Source of the DNA: Streptomyces prunicolor NBRC 13075 | Lineage (GTDB): Bacteria; Actinomycetota; Actinomycetes; Streptomycetales; Streptomycetaceae | Direction: 5' to 3' | Assembly (NCBI RefSeq): GCF_000367365.1 | Contig: NZ_BARF01000060.1 | Span: 39,623 to 103,622, forward strand | DNA length: 64,000 nucleotides | Position numbers and translations under genes: made by a program | Part shown: piece after piece, positions 33,037 to 41,806 of the stretch | How positions within the stretch are numbered: the stretch's first letter is position 1 | How the letters are laid out: each line of letters begins with the position of its first letter | The notes under the pieces: model-generated | Told to the model about the DNA's origin: nothing | Database searches by the model: none | The model's input: the letters and a program-made list of their open reading frames with translations, nothing else

Positions 33037-33747
33037 ATGGACAGTCCCGTCAAGCGGGTCGCCGTCATCACCGGCGCGTCACAGGGCATCGGCGCCGGCC
33101 TGGTCGAGGCGTACCGCAAGCTCGGCCACGCGGTCGTCGCGACCTCGCGCCGCATCACCCCCTCCGAGGACCCGGACGTGCTCACCGTCCAGGGCGACAT
33201 CGCCGATCCCGGCACGGCCGGGCGCGTTACCGCCGCCGCGATCGAGCGCTTCGGCCGGATCGACACCCTCGTCAACAACGCGGGCCTCTACATCGCCAAG
33301 CCGTTCACCGACTACTCCCAGGAGGAGTACGAGACGGTCATCGGCGTCAACCTGACCGGCTTCTTCCACCTCACCCAGCTCGCCGTCCGGCAGATGTTGC
33401 GCCAGGGCAATGGCCACATCGTCCAGATCAGCACCAGCCTCGCCGACCACGCCAACTCCCGGATCCCCGCAGTGCTCGCATCCCTCACCAAGGGTGGGCT
33501 GCAGTCCGCCACCAGGGCGCTGGCGATCGAGTACGCCTCCCGCGGCATCCGCAGCAACGCGGTCGCGCTGGGCGTCATCAGAACCGCCATGAACCCGGAG
33601 GCGACCGAGAGCCTCGCCGCGCTGCACCCGCTCGGGCGGATGGGCGAGGTCGGTGACGTCGTCGACGCGATCCTCTTCCTGGAGAACGCGCCCTTCGTCA
33701 CCGGCGAGATCCTCCACGTCGACGGCGGCCAGAGCGCCGGGCACTGA
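33037..33747 (+). CDS. short-chain dehydrogenase/reductase lacking the usual Tyr
   Basis: A protein of 236 residues. The cofactor motif VAVITGASQGIGAGLVEAYR is intact, as are NNAG and the end LENAPFVTGEILHVDGGQSA. In place of the catalytic YxxxK the sequence reads PAVLASLTKGG, so Tyr is replaced by Ala while Lys remains; the preceding Ser of the ISTS strand is present. Homologues with ASLTKG are known, so this is a subgroup feature. Activity as a standard SDR is uncertain. ATG at 33037 chosen; the region upstream is the hydrolase remnant. Confidence 0.82.
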   Translation: MDSPVKRVAVITGASQGIGAGLVEAYRKLGHAVVATSRRITPSEDPDVLTVQGDIADPGTAGRVTAAAIERFGRIDTLVNNAGLYIAKPFTDYSQEEYETVIGVNLTGFFHLTQLAVRQMLRQGNGHIVQISTSLADHANSRIPAVLASLTKGGLQSATRALAIEYASRGIRSNAVALGVIRTAMNPEATESLAALHPLGRMGEVGDVVDAILFLENAPFVTGEILHVDGGQSAGH

Positions 33748-33807
33748 ACTTCCGGTGCGGGTGGACGGGGACCGGTATCCGGAGGGGACGACGTGTCATT
33801 CCTTCAG

Positions 33808-34596
33808 TCACTCCTCCAGCAGGCGCAGGTGTGACCTGACGAGCGTCGTGGTGACCAGCAGGTCGGTGATGAGGTTGTGGTTGAGCGTGTTCCCGACCGG
33901 CGGGGGGACCTCCTCCTCCAGCAGCCCGGGAACGCCGTCCTTCTTGCTGAGCCGCGTGCGCACGTTGGCGACGAGGTGGGCGGCCCGACTCGTGGTCCAC
34001 CGCTCTTCGGGCCGCAACTCGCCCAGTTCGAAAGCGACTTGAGTCCACGTCAGCGGCTGGGGCTGCGGTTCGAGCCGTAGCTAGCGCTGGGCGAGGCAGA
34101 CGAGCACCAGCTTCTCCTCGGGGCTCAGGTCCCGTACCTCTCCGGGTGTCTCCTCCTCGTGCGCCCCCTGCCCGTTCGCCGAGCCGCGCGGCGTCGATGC
34201 CGCGATCCGGATCTCCAGGAGGTGCTCCTGTCGGGAGGAGACCACGAACAAGGGCGTGTACCCGGCCGGCAGCGGCGCCCGGTCTCCGCCGAGCAGTAGC
34301 CGCGACCCGGGGAAACGGATGGGTGGCCGGCCGGTGTTCCGCAGTGCCCAGCGGGAGGACTCCCGGACGATCAGACCCTGTTGCCGGCTGACCCGCGTGT
34401 CGCCCGGGCCGACGCAGACGTGGACCTCCGGCGCGTTACGGCCGAACAGCAGCGCGAAATCCGCGTCCGGCGCCACGCTCATGCCGCCGTTGGACCCCAG
34501 CACGTGCAGCGTGCCCGGCAGGCCCGGCGGAACCGTACTGCTGAGGCTGCCGATCTCCAGCGGCAGCAGGGTGACCTTGCTCGCCGAACCCGCCAT
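33808..34596 (-). pseudogene. FHA-domain protein interrupted by an in-frame TAG
   Basis: From the ATG at 34596 (GAGGAGG site) the frame encodes an FHA-like domain, with LHVLGSNGGMSVAPDADFAL, then VSRQQGLIVRESSRWALRNT, and a linker with LSPEEKLVLVCLAQR. A single TAG at 34081-34083 stops it. The same frame then continues LRLEPQPQPLTWTQVAFELG, RPEERWTTSRAAHLVANVRT and TLNHNLITDLL to a stop at 33808. In relatives this C-terminal block is part of the same protein, with Tyr where TAG stands here (RYLR). One C-to-G change explains it. A shortened FHA protein of 171 residues may still be made. Confidence 0.75.
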
Positions 34597-34779
34597 GACT
34601 GCGTCCTCCTCGCACTCGGTGACGGCCGACCCGAGACACCGGCGCTCGGGAGGGGTCCCGCGACCGAACCGCCCGTGTCCACGTCGCAGGGGAACGTTCC
34701 GCAGCGTGGTGGGCCGGCCGTTCACCCAGTGGATGAGCTCGGACAGCGGTCCGTCGCCGGTGATCACGAACTCGACCGT

Positions 34780-35245
34780 GACGGGCTTCGCCGAGGGCGA
34801 GGAGGAGACGGTCGGTGAGGACGAGGAAGGGGTCCCGGTGAGCCGGGTCCGCCCGATGGATGTCGGCGAGCGCCTCGGCCAGGGCGCCGGCCGGCAGCCG
34901 CAGCGCCTTCGGCGGGAGCCCGCCGTAGGTCTCGACAGCCCTCCGTAGCGACAGCCCCGGCAGGTACTCCATGGCCGGCCAGGGCACCTCGGCCTCCGGG
35001 GCGGCCGTCGGCAGCGTGGCGGTGAACGTGCCGGTCACCGTACGGGCGGCCGCCACCTCGCGGCGGAAGCGGGCGCGGTAGCGGGCATCCTGGCCGAAGT
35101 GCTCCCGCACCACCTTGACCGCGACCTCCCGGCCGCGCGGCGCGCGTCCGAGGTGGACGGTGCCCATCCCGCCGGTGCCGAGCCGGGCCGGCAGCCGGTA
35201 CTCGCCCACCCGCTCCGGATCATCCGGCTGCAACGGTTGTCGCAC
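34780..35245 (-). pseudogene. truncated Ser/Thr protein kinase (Hanks type)
   Basis: The N-lobe is present: GEYRLPARLGTGGMGTVHLG (glycine loop), REVAVKVVRE (catalytic Lys), and WPAMEYLPGLSLRRAVETYG. After ALADIHRA the catalytic HRDxKxxN loop is replaced by DPAHRDPFLVLTDRLL, and the C-lobe with DFG is missing. Downstream pieces, including TVEFVITGDGPLSELI, may be the tail of the original receptor. It precedes the FHA gene, so a kinase-FHA pair has probably decayed here. Confidence 0.65.
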
Positions 35246-35350
35246 GGTCGTACCTCTCCGCCGTCACCGTGATGAGAGCGGTCGCGCCCGGCCGCCGAGG
35301 GTGCGAGCGCAGGGATCCGCTTCCTCCTGGAACATGCTCCGGCCACCCGC

Positions 35351-35968
35351 TCAGCCCGACACCAGCCGCAGCACCGCGGCGTCGTCGGAGTCCCACCCCG
35401 CCAGTTGCAGAGACAGGGCGCCCGGTGCGGGCGAGGGCGGAGCCGGGGTGCTGTCGGCGTTGCCGCAGGTGATCAACGAGGTGGAGCCCGGGTAGAAGCG
35501 AACGATGGTGCCGCAGGTGCCCTTCATCGTGCCGGAGCCCCCGCCACCGCCGGCGAGGGTCACCTCGAAGTCGACGCTGTCCCCCGGCTTCACCTTGGTC
35601 ACGGAGAACGTGCCCCCGTTCACGGCGATGTCGACCGGCCGGGACACGGCCACCTCGCAGGTGCCGTCCGCGCATGCCGCGTACCGCCTGCCGTCGGAGG
35701 CGGTCGGCGCGGGCGGGGGCGGAGCGGAGGCGGCGGGCGTGGTGGGAGTGGCGGGCGCTTTGCCGGTGGCCGTTGCGGCGGGCCGAGAAGCGGCGGATCC
35801 ACCGTGCGCCGATGTGGCGGCGGATCCACCGTGCTCCGCTGTGGCGGTGGACCCACCGCGCTCCGGCGTCGCGGAGCCGCACCCCGCCAGGAGCAGCCCG
35901 GCGACGAGCACGACCGCGGTCGGCCAGTGCTGTCGCGGAGGCAGGAGAGGGGCGGCGGGATCGTTCAT
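35351..35968 (-). CDS. secreted lipoprotein, unknown function
   Basis: A protein of 205 residues starting at the ATG at 35968. AVVLVAGLLLAGCGSA is a lipoprotein signal with lipobox LLAGC. Next comes a low-complexity Ala/Ser/Thr/Gly linker with three HGGSA repeats and a Pro-rich run. The globular part reads VDIAVNGGTFSVTKVKPGDS and FEVTLAGGGGGSG, with paired Cys (AACADGTC and GTCGT, ITCG). No enzyme motif. Probably anchored to the outer face of the membrane. Confidence 0.75.
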   Translation of the reverse strand: MNDPAAPLLPPRQHWPTAVVLVAGLLLAGCGSATPERGGSTATAEHGGSAATSAHGGSAASRPAATATGKAPATPTTPAASAPPPPAPTASDGRRYAACADGTCEVAVSRPVDIAVNGGTFSVTKVKPGDSVDFEVTLAGGGGGSGTMKGTCGTIVRFYPGSTSLITCGNADSTPAPPSPAPGALSLQLAGWDSDDAAVLRLVSG

Positions 35969-36088
35969 GGGGAGGGCTCCAGGGTCTGCGGATCGGGCGG
36001 CCGGACCGATGTCTATCGCCGGGCGCCCGGGACCCCTCCCGAGCGCCGAGCCGGACAACGCGGGCGCCGTGCCTGCGCTCGGCCCCCC

Positions 36089-37117
36089 TTACGTCGCGAG
36101 CAGGGTCCACGGATTCGGCCGGGCCAGTGCCAGCCGGGGCTTGCGCGCGGCCCAGTGCCGTACCGCCGTCTCCATGACCGTCCCCGGGTCGTGGACCGTC
36201 CGCGTCGGTTCGAAGGGGGAGGACATGCTGGTGTAGCTCTGGAACATGGCCAGCAGCTGGACCGCGTGATGCTGGAACGGCGACAGGTACTGGTCCGCGA
36301 GGGGCAGGAAGAAGCGGTTCCAGGTGGCGGGCGGGACGAACGGCGGCTGCTCGATGGGAGCGACGCCGTGGTGCGCGCGGAACTCGTTGAGGGTCCGGCA
36401 GGCGATGCCGATCATCGCGGAGAGGCGCAGACTGCCGCCGCCGCCCGCGATCACCTCGACGCGCGGAGCGGCCGGGGGAGCGGCGAGCACCGCCGAGGCG
36501 ACGGCCTCCGCCACCTCGTCGACCGGGCTGATCTCCGCGTAGCCGTCCGGGTCGCCGACGACGACGGCGGCGAGGCCGGAGACCAGGGCGTGGATGATCG
36601 TGTACGGCCCGGAGAAACGGGCGATCCGCCCGTCGTCGCGCCGGCCCACGATCAGCGGTGGCCGCACGATCGTCAGCGGCCCGCCGTGCTCCTCGCGCAC
36701 CACGGACTCGCAGGCGGCCTTCGACCACTCGTAGCCGTTGCGGTATCCCTCGAACTCCGCGCCCCGCAGATCCTCCGGGGCCCGCACCCCGCCCACGTAC
36801 GCCGTCGAGACGTGGACGACATGGGTGTCCCGGTCGGCCAGCGCGAGCACCGCCCGCAGCGGGTCCACGTTGGCCGCCCGCGCCTCCGCCCTGCTCATCG
36901 TCCAGCGGGTGGAGGCGGCGGTGTGCACGATCACGTCCCAGTGCCCCGACAGTTCCTGGGGTGGCGGCTCGTTGCCGATGTTCCAGGTCGTCACCTCGGC
37001 GTCCGGCGCCCGCCTGGCCACCCCGGTGAGCGGTCCGGGACCGGAGGGATCCGCGCGCAGCCGGTCGACGACTTCGGTGCCCACCACACCGGTCGCGCCG
37101 GTGACAAGGGTTCGCAT
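36089..37117 (-). CDS. NAD(P)-dependent thioester-reductase-like/epimerase-fold dehydrogenase
   Basis: A protein of 342 residues. MRTLVTGATGVVGTEVVDRL is the extended-SDR nucleotide motif; VHTAASTRWT, VVHVSTAYVGG and YEWSKAACE (YxxxK) complete it. The pattern is that of the NAD-binding_4 (thioester reductase, male-sterility) group, which reduces carrier-bound or CoA-bound acyl chains to aldehydes. It lies 44 bases downstream of the ketosynthase gene and is the last gene of the cluster. Substrate inferred from context. Confidence 0.75.
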   Translation of the reverse strand: MRTLVTGATGVVGTEVVDRLRADPSGPGPLTGVARRAPDAEVTTWNIGNEPPPQELSGHWDVIVHTAASTRWTMSRAEARAANVDPLRAVLALADRDTHVVHVSTAYVGGVRAPEDLRGAEFEGYRNGYEWSKAACESVVREEHGGPLTIVRPPLIVGRRDDGRIARFSGPYTIIHALVSGLAAVVVGDPDGYAEISPVDEVAEAVASAVLAAPPAAPRVEVIAGGGGSLRLSAMIGIACRTLNEFRAHHGVAPIEQPPFVPPATWNRFFLPLADQYLSPFQHHAVQLLAMFQSYTSMSSPFEPTRTVHDPGTVMETAVRHWAARKPRLALARPNPWTLLAT

Positions 37118-37161
37118 GGTGTTGGCCGTTCCGTGAGGAGAGGGTGTCCGGTGGTGGCGGG

Positions 37162-38421
37162 TCACGCCGGTGGGGTCAGGACCAGGCACGCGTTCTGCCC
37201 GCCGAAACCGAAGGAGTTGGACAGCACCGGCCCGCGCGCGATCGTGCGGCGGCTGCCGATCACCACGTCCACCAGGTCCGCCTCCGGACTGCCGAGCGTG
37301 TTCGCGACCGCCGGGACCACACCCCGGTCGGCGCACAGCAGACCCAGCAACGCCTCCAACGCGCCTGATCCGCCGATGAGATGACCACTCACGCCCTTCA
37401 CGGCGGTCAGCGGCGGTGACTGTCCCGCGAAGCACCGGTGGACCGCGGTCGCCTCCGCCCTGTCGTTGAGCACCGTCGACGTACCGTGCGCGCTGATGTG
37501 CCCGATGTCGCCCGGCGAGAGCCCGGCGTCCGCGACGGCCAGCCGCATGCACTCGGCAGCCGTCACCGCCTCGGGATCCGGCGCGGCGATGTGAAAGGCG
37601 TCGCAGTTGGCCGCGTAGCCGGTGATCTCGCCGTAGATCCTGGCTCCCCTGGCGAGGGCCAAGTCCCGCCGCTCCAGGACGAGTACGGCGGCTCCCTCGC
37701 CCATCACGAAGCCGTCGCGGTCGGTGTCGAAGGGGCGGCTGGCCCGGTCCGGTTCGTCGCAACGCCGGGACAGGGCCCGCATCTTGGCGAAGGCGCCCAC
37801 GATGGTGGTCGTGACGGGCGCGTCGACACCGCCCGCCACCGCCGCGTCCAACTCGCCGTACCGGATCCGGCGGGCGGCCTCACCGATCGCGGTGGTGCCG
37901 CTCGCGCAGGCGGTGGCGTAGGTGGCGCAGTTGCCGCGGAAGCCGTAGCGCATCGCCACCCGGCAGGCCGGCGAGTTCGCCATGGTCCTGGGGACGGTGT
38001 GCACCGGCATCGTCATCGGGTGCGCCCCGTAGTCGAACGTGGTGCCCTCCATCGTCCCCAGGCCACCCATCCCCGTACCGACCTGCACACCCACCCGCGA
38101 GGACGGCAGGTCGACGAGGGCCAACTCGCCCGCGTCGGACACCGCGTCCACGGCGGCACAGAGCAACAGCTCGGCCGCCCGGTCGAGTTGCCGCCGCTCC
38201 CGCCGCGTGATGTACGGCTCGACCTCGAACTCCGGTACCAGACACGCCATTTCGACGGCGAGGTCGCGCTCCGCCTCCACCAGGTGCTTCGCTACGACAG
38301 CTGTCGACTCGGCGGCGAGCAGCCGCGCGTAAGCCGCCTCGACGTCGTTGCCCGCGGGCGACTTGACCCCGAGGCCGGTGACGACGACCCGGACCCGCCC
38401 GGAAGGAGAAGCGCCCTTCAT
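37162..38421 (-). CDS. beta-ketoacyl-ACP synthase (KAS II-like)
   Basis: A protein of 419 residues. Active Cys172 lies in YATACASGTTAIGEAARRI; catalytic His residues are in ISAHGTSTVLND and VKGVSGHLIGGSGALEA. Start VVVTGLGVKSPAGNDVEAAY is typical of FabF-like enzymes. ATG at 38421 overlaps the ACP stop (ATGA). No chain-length-factor partner is present, so it probably works alone on the neighbouring ACP, as in discrete or modified fatty-acid pathways. Confidence 0.9.
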   Translation of the reverse strand: MKGASPSGRVRVVVTGLGVKSPAGNDVEAAYARLLAAESTAVVAKHLVEAERDLAVEMACLVPEFEVEPYITRRERRQLDRAAELLLCAAVDAVSDAGELALVDLPSSRVGVQVGTGMGGLGTMEGTTFDYGAHPMTMPVHTVPRTMANSPACRVAMRYGFRGNCATYATACASGTTAIGEAARRIRYGELDAAVAGGVDAPVTTTIVGAFAKMRALSRRCDEPDRASRPFDTDRDGFVMGEGAAVLVLERRDLALARGARIYGEITGYAANCDAFHIAAPDPEAVTAAECMRLAVADAGLSPGDIGHISAHGTSTVLNDRAEATAVHRCFAGQSPPLTAVKGVSGHLIGGSGALEALLGLLCADRGVVPAVANTLGSPEADLVDVVIGSRRTIARGPVLSNSFGFGGQNACLVLTPPA

Positions 38422-38744
38422 GCGGCCCTCCCCATGCGCCGCGCCAGCAGGTCGACGGCGTCGCCGACGGTCCTGGCCTCCAGGAGATCGGAGACCGGGA
38501 TCTTGACCCGTAAGGCGTTCTCCAGGCGGCTGCCGACATCCATCAACTCCAGGCTGTCGATGCCGAAGTCGTTGCCGAGGTCGGTCGCCTCGTCGATGTC
38601 GCCCACCTCGGTACCGAGGACGTCCGACACGGCGGTCCTGACGGTGAGGGACAACTCCGCCCGGCTGAGGGCCGGTTCGGTGGCGGTCTCCGTGCCGCCC
38701 GGGTCCAGCGGTGTGCTCAGGTCCAGCGGTGTGCTCAGGTCCAT
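38418..38744 (-). CDS. acyl carrier protein
   Basis: A protein of 108 residues. DLGNDFGIDSLELMDVGSRL carries the phosphopantetheine Ser64. An N-terminal extension of about 28 residues includes LSTPLDLSTPLD, encoded by an 18-base tandem duplication at 38702-38737. It is coupled to the ketosynthase by a four-base overlap. A phosphopantetheinyl transferase is not encoded nearby. Confidence 0.92.
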   Translation of the reverse strand: MDLSTPLDLSTPLDPGGTETATEPALSRAELSLTVRTAVSDVLGTEVGDIDEATDLGNDFGIDSLELMDVGSRLENALRVKIPVSDLLEARTVGDAVDLLARRMGRAA

Positions 38745-38788
38745 GGGTGTCTCTTTCCTGTGCGGTGTGGGGGTGGCGATACGGCCGG

Positions 38789-40033
38789 TCACTCGGCGCG
38801 CTGCCCCGCCACGCCGATCGCCGTGTCGAGGATGTCGGCCGCCTCCGCGATGTCCGCCTCGGTGCTGACCAGCGGCGGCAGCAGCCGTACGGTGCCCGGG
38901 CGGCCCAGGCACGGCGACACCAGCAGTCCCGCACCGGCGAGTTCGACCACCACCGAGCCGGCCACCCCGGGTGAGGTGAAGTCGATACCGCGCAGCAGCC
39001 CCCTGCCGCGGATCCCGGCGATCAACTCACCGTGCCTGCCCGCGAGTTCGGCCAGGGCGCGGTCCAGTACGGCGGCGAGTCGTGCGCCGTGTTCGGCCGC
39101 TCCCTCGATCGCCGTGAGCGCGGCGGGCAGCGCAGCGCAGCTGAGCGGATGGCCCCCGAAGGTCGCCGAGTGGAGGAAGGGATCGGCGCTCAGCGGGGCG
39201 TACAACTCCTCGGAGCAGACCAGCGCCGACAGCGGTACGACCCCTCCGCCCAGCGGCTTGCCGACCAGGACGGCGTCGACGGGCAGCCCGGCCGCGAGCG
39301 CGACGGAACGCTCCCCGCACCGGCGCAGCCCGCACTGGATCTCGTCGGCGATGGTGAACGTGCCGTACCGCGCGGCGTCGGCGCACCACTGGCGCAGGAC
39401 GTCGACGGACAGTACGGCCGCGCCGTTCTCACCCTGGACGGGTTCGAAGACGACCGCGGCGACCTCCCCGCCCCGGACCTCCCGCAGGACCGCGCCGGGG
39501 TCGTCGGGCGCGACGTGGACGACGTCGACGGACGTGCCCAGCAGACCCCGCCGGAACAGTGGGCTGTGGGTGAGCGCCAGTGCGCCGAGCGACTTGCCGT
39601 GGAAGCCGCCCTCCACCGCCACGACCCGGCCGCGTCCGGTGGCGAGGCGCGCGAGTTTGCCGGCGACCTCGACGGCGTCGGCGCCGTTCAGCCCGAAGTA
39701 CACCTTGGGCAGGGCCTGTTGGAAGTACTCCGCGAGCTGCGCGGCGGCGCGGGCGGCCGTCGGGTTGGCGAGGCTGCGGGTCGAGGTGGGCATCGTGTCG
39801 AGCTGCGCGCGTACGGCGGCGAGCACGTCCGGGTGCCGGTGGCCGAGCAGCGTGACGGCGTACGAACCGAAGTCGAGTGCCGTACGCCCGTCGGACAGCG
39901 TCACCCGGCAGCCCTCGCCGGACACCTCGGTCGCGCCCCGGCCTGCGAACGAACCGGTCAGGGCGAGCCCGGGGGAGAGGTGACGCCGGATCAGATCGAA
40001 GGTGTCGGAGGGGGCTCCGATGGTCGTGGTCAT
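38789..40033 (-). CDS. class III PLP-dependent aminotransferase
   Basis: A protein of 414 residues. VYFGLNGADAVEVAGKLARL, VVAVEGGFHGKSLGALALTH, EPVQGENGAAV, FTIADEIQCGLRRCG and the PLP-Lys motif VLVGKPLGGGVVPLSALV identify ornithine/GABA-type (fold type I) aminotransferases. In clusters with a thioester reductase such enzymes convert the released aldehyde to a primary amine. Its ATG overlaps the SRPBCC gene's stop by four bases. Confidence 0.9.
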   Translation of the reverse strand: MTTTIGAPSDTFDLIRRHLSPGLALTGSFAGRGATEVSGEGCRVTLSDGRTALDFGSYAVTLLGHRHPDVLAAVRAQLDTMPTSTRSLANPTAARAAAQLAEYFQQALPKVYFGLNGADAVEVAGKLARLATGRGRVVAVEGGFHGKSLGALALTHSPLFRRGLLGTSVDVVHVAPDDPGAVLREVRGGEVAAVVFEPVQGENGAAVLSVDVLRQWCADAARYGTFTIADEIQCGLRRCGERSVALAAGLPVDAVLVGKPLGGGVVPLSALVCSEELYAPLSADPFLHSATFGGHPLSCAALPAALTAIEGAAEHGARLAAVLDRALAELAGRHGELIAGIRGRGLLRGIDFTSPGVAGSVVVELAGAGLLVSPCLGRPGTVRLLPPLVSTEADIAEAADILDTAIGVAGQRAE

Positions 40034-40557
40034 ACGAGGTCGGGTTCCTCTTCGGCTGCACGGGTGGGCGGCAGGACACTCGCCGGGTCGCTCACCGGGG
40101 TGCTCAACTGGGCATCATTGGCCAGCAGTTGGCGTTCCAGCGCCGACAGCATCTGGGCGGCGTTCTCCCGCAGGGCGTCCGCCGCGACCGGGTTGAGCAG
40201 GTCGGCCAGGAGCGGGATGCCGATGTCGAAGGTGACATCGAGGGAGACCGTGCTGTGCCCGCCAGGCGCCGGCCGTACGGCCCAGTGGCCCTCGAACTCA
40301 CCGAGATCGCCGGTGACTTGGCGGAAGTCGAAGCGTCGGGCGACCGGGTCGAGGACCTCGTCCTCGGTCCACTGGAGCACGGAACCCTTCAGCCGCACCG
40401 CCCAGGCGCTCGTCCGGTGTCGGTCGTCGGTCCGCCGGGTGATCGTGACGGAGTCCACGCTGTCCATGCACGCGGGGAAGGCCTCCACGTCCACGACGGC
40501 GGCCCACGCGGTCTCCGGCGGTACGGCGATGGGGAGTTCGACCTCTACTCGGGGCAT
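40030..40557 (-). CDS. SRPBCC (polyketide cyclase/START-like) protein
   Basis: A protein of 175 residues. VEVELPIAVPPETAWAAVVD and DVEAFPACMDSVDSVTITRR begin the helix-grip fold; WAVRPAPGGHSTVSLDVTFD and LLADLLNPVAADALRENAAQ end it. Members bind lipids or act as aromatases or cyclases on ACP-bound chains. It overlaps both neighbours (4 bases downstream, 13 upstream), so it belongs to the cluster. Whether it is a cyclase or a lipid carrier cannot be told. Confidence 0.82.
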   Translation of the reverse strand: MPRVEVELPIAVPPETAWAAVVDVEAFPACMDSVDSVTITRRTDDRHRTSAWAVRLKGSVLQWTEDEVLDPVARRFDFRQVTGDLGEFEGHWAVRPAPGGHSTVSLDVTFDIGIPLLADLLNPVAADALRENAAQMLSALERQLLANDAQLSTPVSDPASVLPPTRAAEEEPDLV

Positions 40558-41771
40558 GCGGAGGGGGCGCCTTTCTGGTCGGGGCGGCTCGGGGAACGCG
40601 TGGCCCGCGCGGGCAGATGCGGGCCGAGCGCCTGGGTCCGTGCCGCCGCGAGGGCCGCGGGCAGCAGCCGGCGCAACACCGCGCGCGGCAGCGGACGTAG
40701 ATGGGTGATCGCGTACGACTGCGGGAGCAGCCGGCAGCCGAGCTCGACCTTGGGGGTGTACGCGGTCTGCGCGAAGCGGATGTGGTGGCTGCCCGCGTCG
40801 AGCGCGAGGCGGATCGCCGCGTAGTGCACGTTGTGGTAGAGGCGGGCCTCGTGCGCCAGCGCGTAGTCGAGGCCGATGCGCGCGCCGGTGACGCCGGAGC
40901 CGCTGAACAGGCAGAGCAGGAAGGCGACGAGCCGGTCCCCGTGCTCGCCGTCGAAGCAGGCCACCAGCCGCCGGTCCGGCCCGGGGGAGGCCGCGAGGGC
41001 GGTCAGGAAACCGGCGTCGAGGACGTCGAGCCGCTGGTCCGCCCGGTCCATGACCTGCCGGTAGAGGCCGAGCATCTGCGGTACGAGCGGGCGGAAGTCC
41101 TCGACGGTCTCCATCCGCAGCCCCGGACGGGCGGCGAACTTACGGAGGTTGCTGCGCGCGTTGCGCCGTGGTTTGGCGGGGAGTTGCTCGACGTACTCGT
41201 CGAACGAGGCTGCGGACAAGGGGAGTTCGGTGTCGGGCATGCTCTGCGCGGGAAAGAAGCCCGCCGAACTGAGGGCGGTGCGCAGCGGGTTGAGGTCGGC
41301 GGGGGCGAAGTCCTTGAAGACGACGGTGCCGAGGCGCTCGGTCCGCGCGAATCGGAGTACACCGTCGACCAGCAACCGGCTGACCTCGTCGGTGAGCGGT
41401 CGGGAGGTGAGGACGTGCCCTTGGCCGAGGAAGTTCCCGCAGAAGAGCATCGGCACCCGCAGCAGGCGGGGAGCCAACTTCCGCACGGGAGACAGGAATT
41501 GGCGTTCGTGCGGGCCGACGATGTCGTCGAGGCGCAGGTTCCGGAAGAGCGCCAGGGGCAGTACGGCCTCGGTGCGCGGGCCTCTGCGGACCACCAAGTA
41601 GGCATAGCTGTCCGGGCCGATGGCGCCGTCCTCCATGGCCGCGAAGACGGCGCGGGACCACATCGGGTCGTCCGGCGGGGCGAGTTGGTGCCAGACCGAC
41701 TCCGGCAGGAAGTCGATGGAGCGCAGTACCTCGACACGGCAGGCGGCGTCGTCGTCGGCGGCGGGCTCCAT
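40545..41771 (-). CDS. FemAB/GNAT-fold acyltransferase-like protein
   Basis: A protein of 408 residues from the ATG at 41771 (AGGAG upstream). Blocks such as FDEYVEQLPAKPRRNARSNL, VTGARIGLDYALAHEARLYH and YAAIRLALDAGSHHIRFAQT resemble the peptidogalycan/FemAB-like (BioF2-like) GNAT group, which moves acyl or aminoacyl groups. The donor is unknown. In this cluster it could acylate the amine product. It overlaps the SRPBCC gene by 13 bases. Confidence 0.7.
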   Translation of the reverse strand: MEPAADDDAACRVEVLRSIDFLPESVWHQLAPPDDPMWSRAVFAAMEDGAIGPDSYAYLVVRRGPRTEAVLPLALFRNLRLDDIVGPHERQFLSPVRKLAPRLLRVPMLFCGNFLGQGHVLTSRPLTDEVSRLLVDGVLRFARTERLGTVVFKDFAPADLNPLRTALSSAGFFPAQSMPDTELPLSAASFDEYVEQLPAKPRRNARSNLRKFAARPGLRMETVEDFRPLVPQMLGLYRQVMDRADQRLDVLDAGFLTALAASPGPDRRLVACFDGEHGDRLVAFLLCLFSGSGVTGARIGLDYALAHEARLYHNVHYAAIRLALDAGSHHIRFAQTAYTPKVELGCRLLPQSYAITHLRPLPRAVLRRLLPAALAAARTQALGPHLPARATRSPSRPDQKGAPSACPE

Positions 41772-41806
41772 GGGCAGCCCGCTCCTGTTCGTCGTCAGCA
41801 CCGCGC

